DNA of 64,000 nucleotides from Pseudoduganella rivuli. GTDB lineage: Bacteria > Pseudomonadota > Gammaproteobacteria > Burkholderiales > Burkholderiaceae_D. The stretch lies in contig NZ_WKJJ01000024.1 in the NCBI RefSeq assembly GCF_009674485.1, positions 1 through 64,000 on the forward strand, written 5' to 3'. Under the pieces are notes generated by a model. That model saw only the letters and a list, made by a program, of their open reading frames with translations, searched no databases and was not told the DNA's origin. Position numbers and translations under genes: made by a program. Positions within the stretch are counted from its first letter, which is position 1; the number at the start of each line of letters is the position of its first letter. Shown here piece by piece: positions 63,860-64,000 of the stretch.

Positions 63860-64000
63860 TGCAATCCGTACGATCAATAAAGAAAAACGGTAATTGGATT
63901 ATAGATTGGCGCGCCAAACTAGACGAACATGGGTGTGTCGGGCGTGCCGGAGCAATATCAGGATGTTCGCCCTCTTAAACAAGCGATGAGGAAAATATCA

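Overview
The window looks like a chromosomal segment of a Burkholderiales betaproteobacterium, most likely Oxalobacteraceae (Janthinobacterium/Duganella/Massilia group). This rests on the high GC, the codon usage and the set of household genes (DUF4148 protein, NudC, FolE, M28 peptidase, LysR regulators). No rRNA, tRNA or CRISPR array was recognised.

Layout. 1-9134 is ordinary chromosome: a partial CHASE3/GAF histidine kinase, a small lipoprotein, a DUF4148 protein, a LysR regulator, an M28 peptidase, and a minus-strand nudC-folE-thioredoxin-like group. 9308-50820 is the striking part. It holds three giant genes (3093, 2329 and 2136 aa) made almost entirely of an eight-residue repeat, consensus roughly A-L-[TSN]-[TS]-x-Q-[ILV]-x. 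Each ends in an EF-hand-like, RTX-associated C-terminal domain and a short shared tail. Between the first and second giant gene lies a 14.5 kb plus-strand operon for nucleotide-sugar and glycan assembly: rfbF-rfbG-rfbH, a NeuB-like synthase, a ThDP enzyme/Rossmann/FkbM fusion, a HAD phosphatase, an NAD-dependent epimerase, a TPR-GT41-GT2 fusion, a split transketolase and a glycosyltransferase-like protein. It is followed, convergently, by a type I secretion ABC transporter and its membrane-fusion protein. 51310-57469 is again ordinary: two divergent periplasmic binding proteins, a long SPFH/Band-7 protein and a divergent LysR-MFS pair. 57482-62881 is accessory: an OLD-family ATPase/TOPRIM nuclease between 13-bp inverted repeats, a small HTH gene broken by an amber codon, and an IS66-family element. 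An AraC regulator closes the window.

How the genes may work together (inference). The giant proteins have no N-terminal signal peptide, start directly with repeats and end in a Ca-binding-type domain, so they are probable substrates of the adjacent type I exporter. Their repeats are saturated with Ser/Thr. The neighbouring operon encodes an OGT/SPINDLY-type (GT41) enzyme and a CDP-3,6-dideoxyhexose route. Two readings fit: the glycans decorate the repeat proteins (a giant secreted glycoprotein coat or adhesin), or they form the surface polysaccharide that anchors the coat, as is known for type I-secreted S-layers of Caulobacter and Campylobacter fetus.

The repeats have a hidden higher-order rhythm. 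A marker octad carrying E-x-x-D, followed by an octad with K, recurs every 7 and 10 octads in all three paralogues. In the third protein this has hardened into a 654-bp (218-aa) super-repeat in about eight consecutive copies, two of which are almost identical in DNA.
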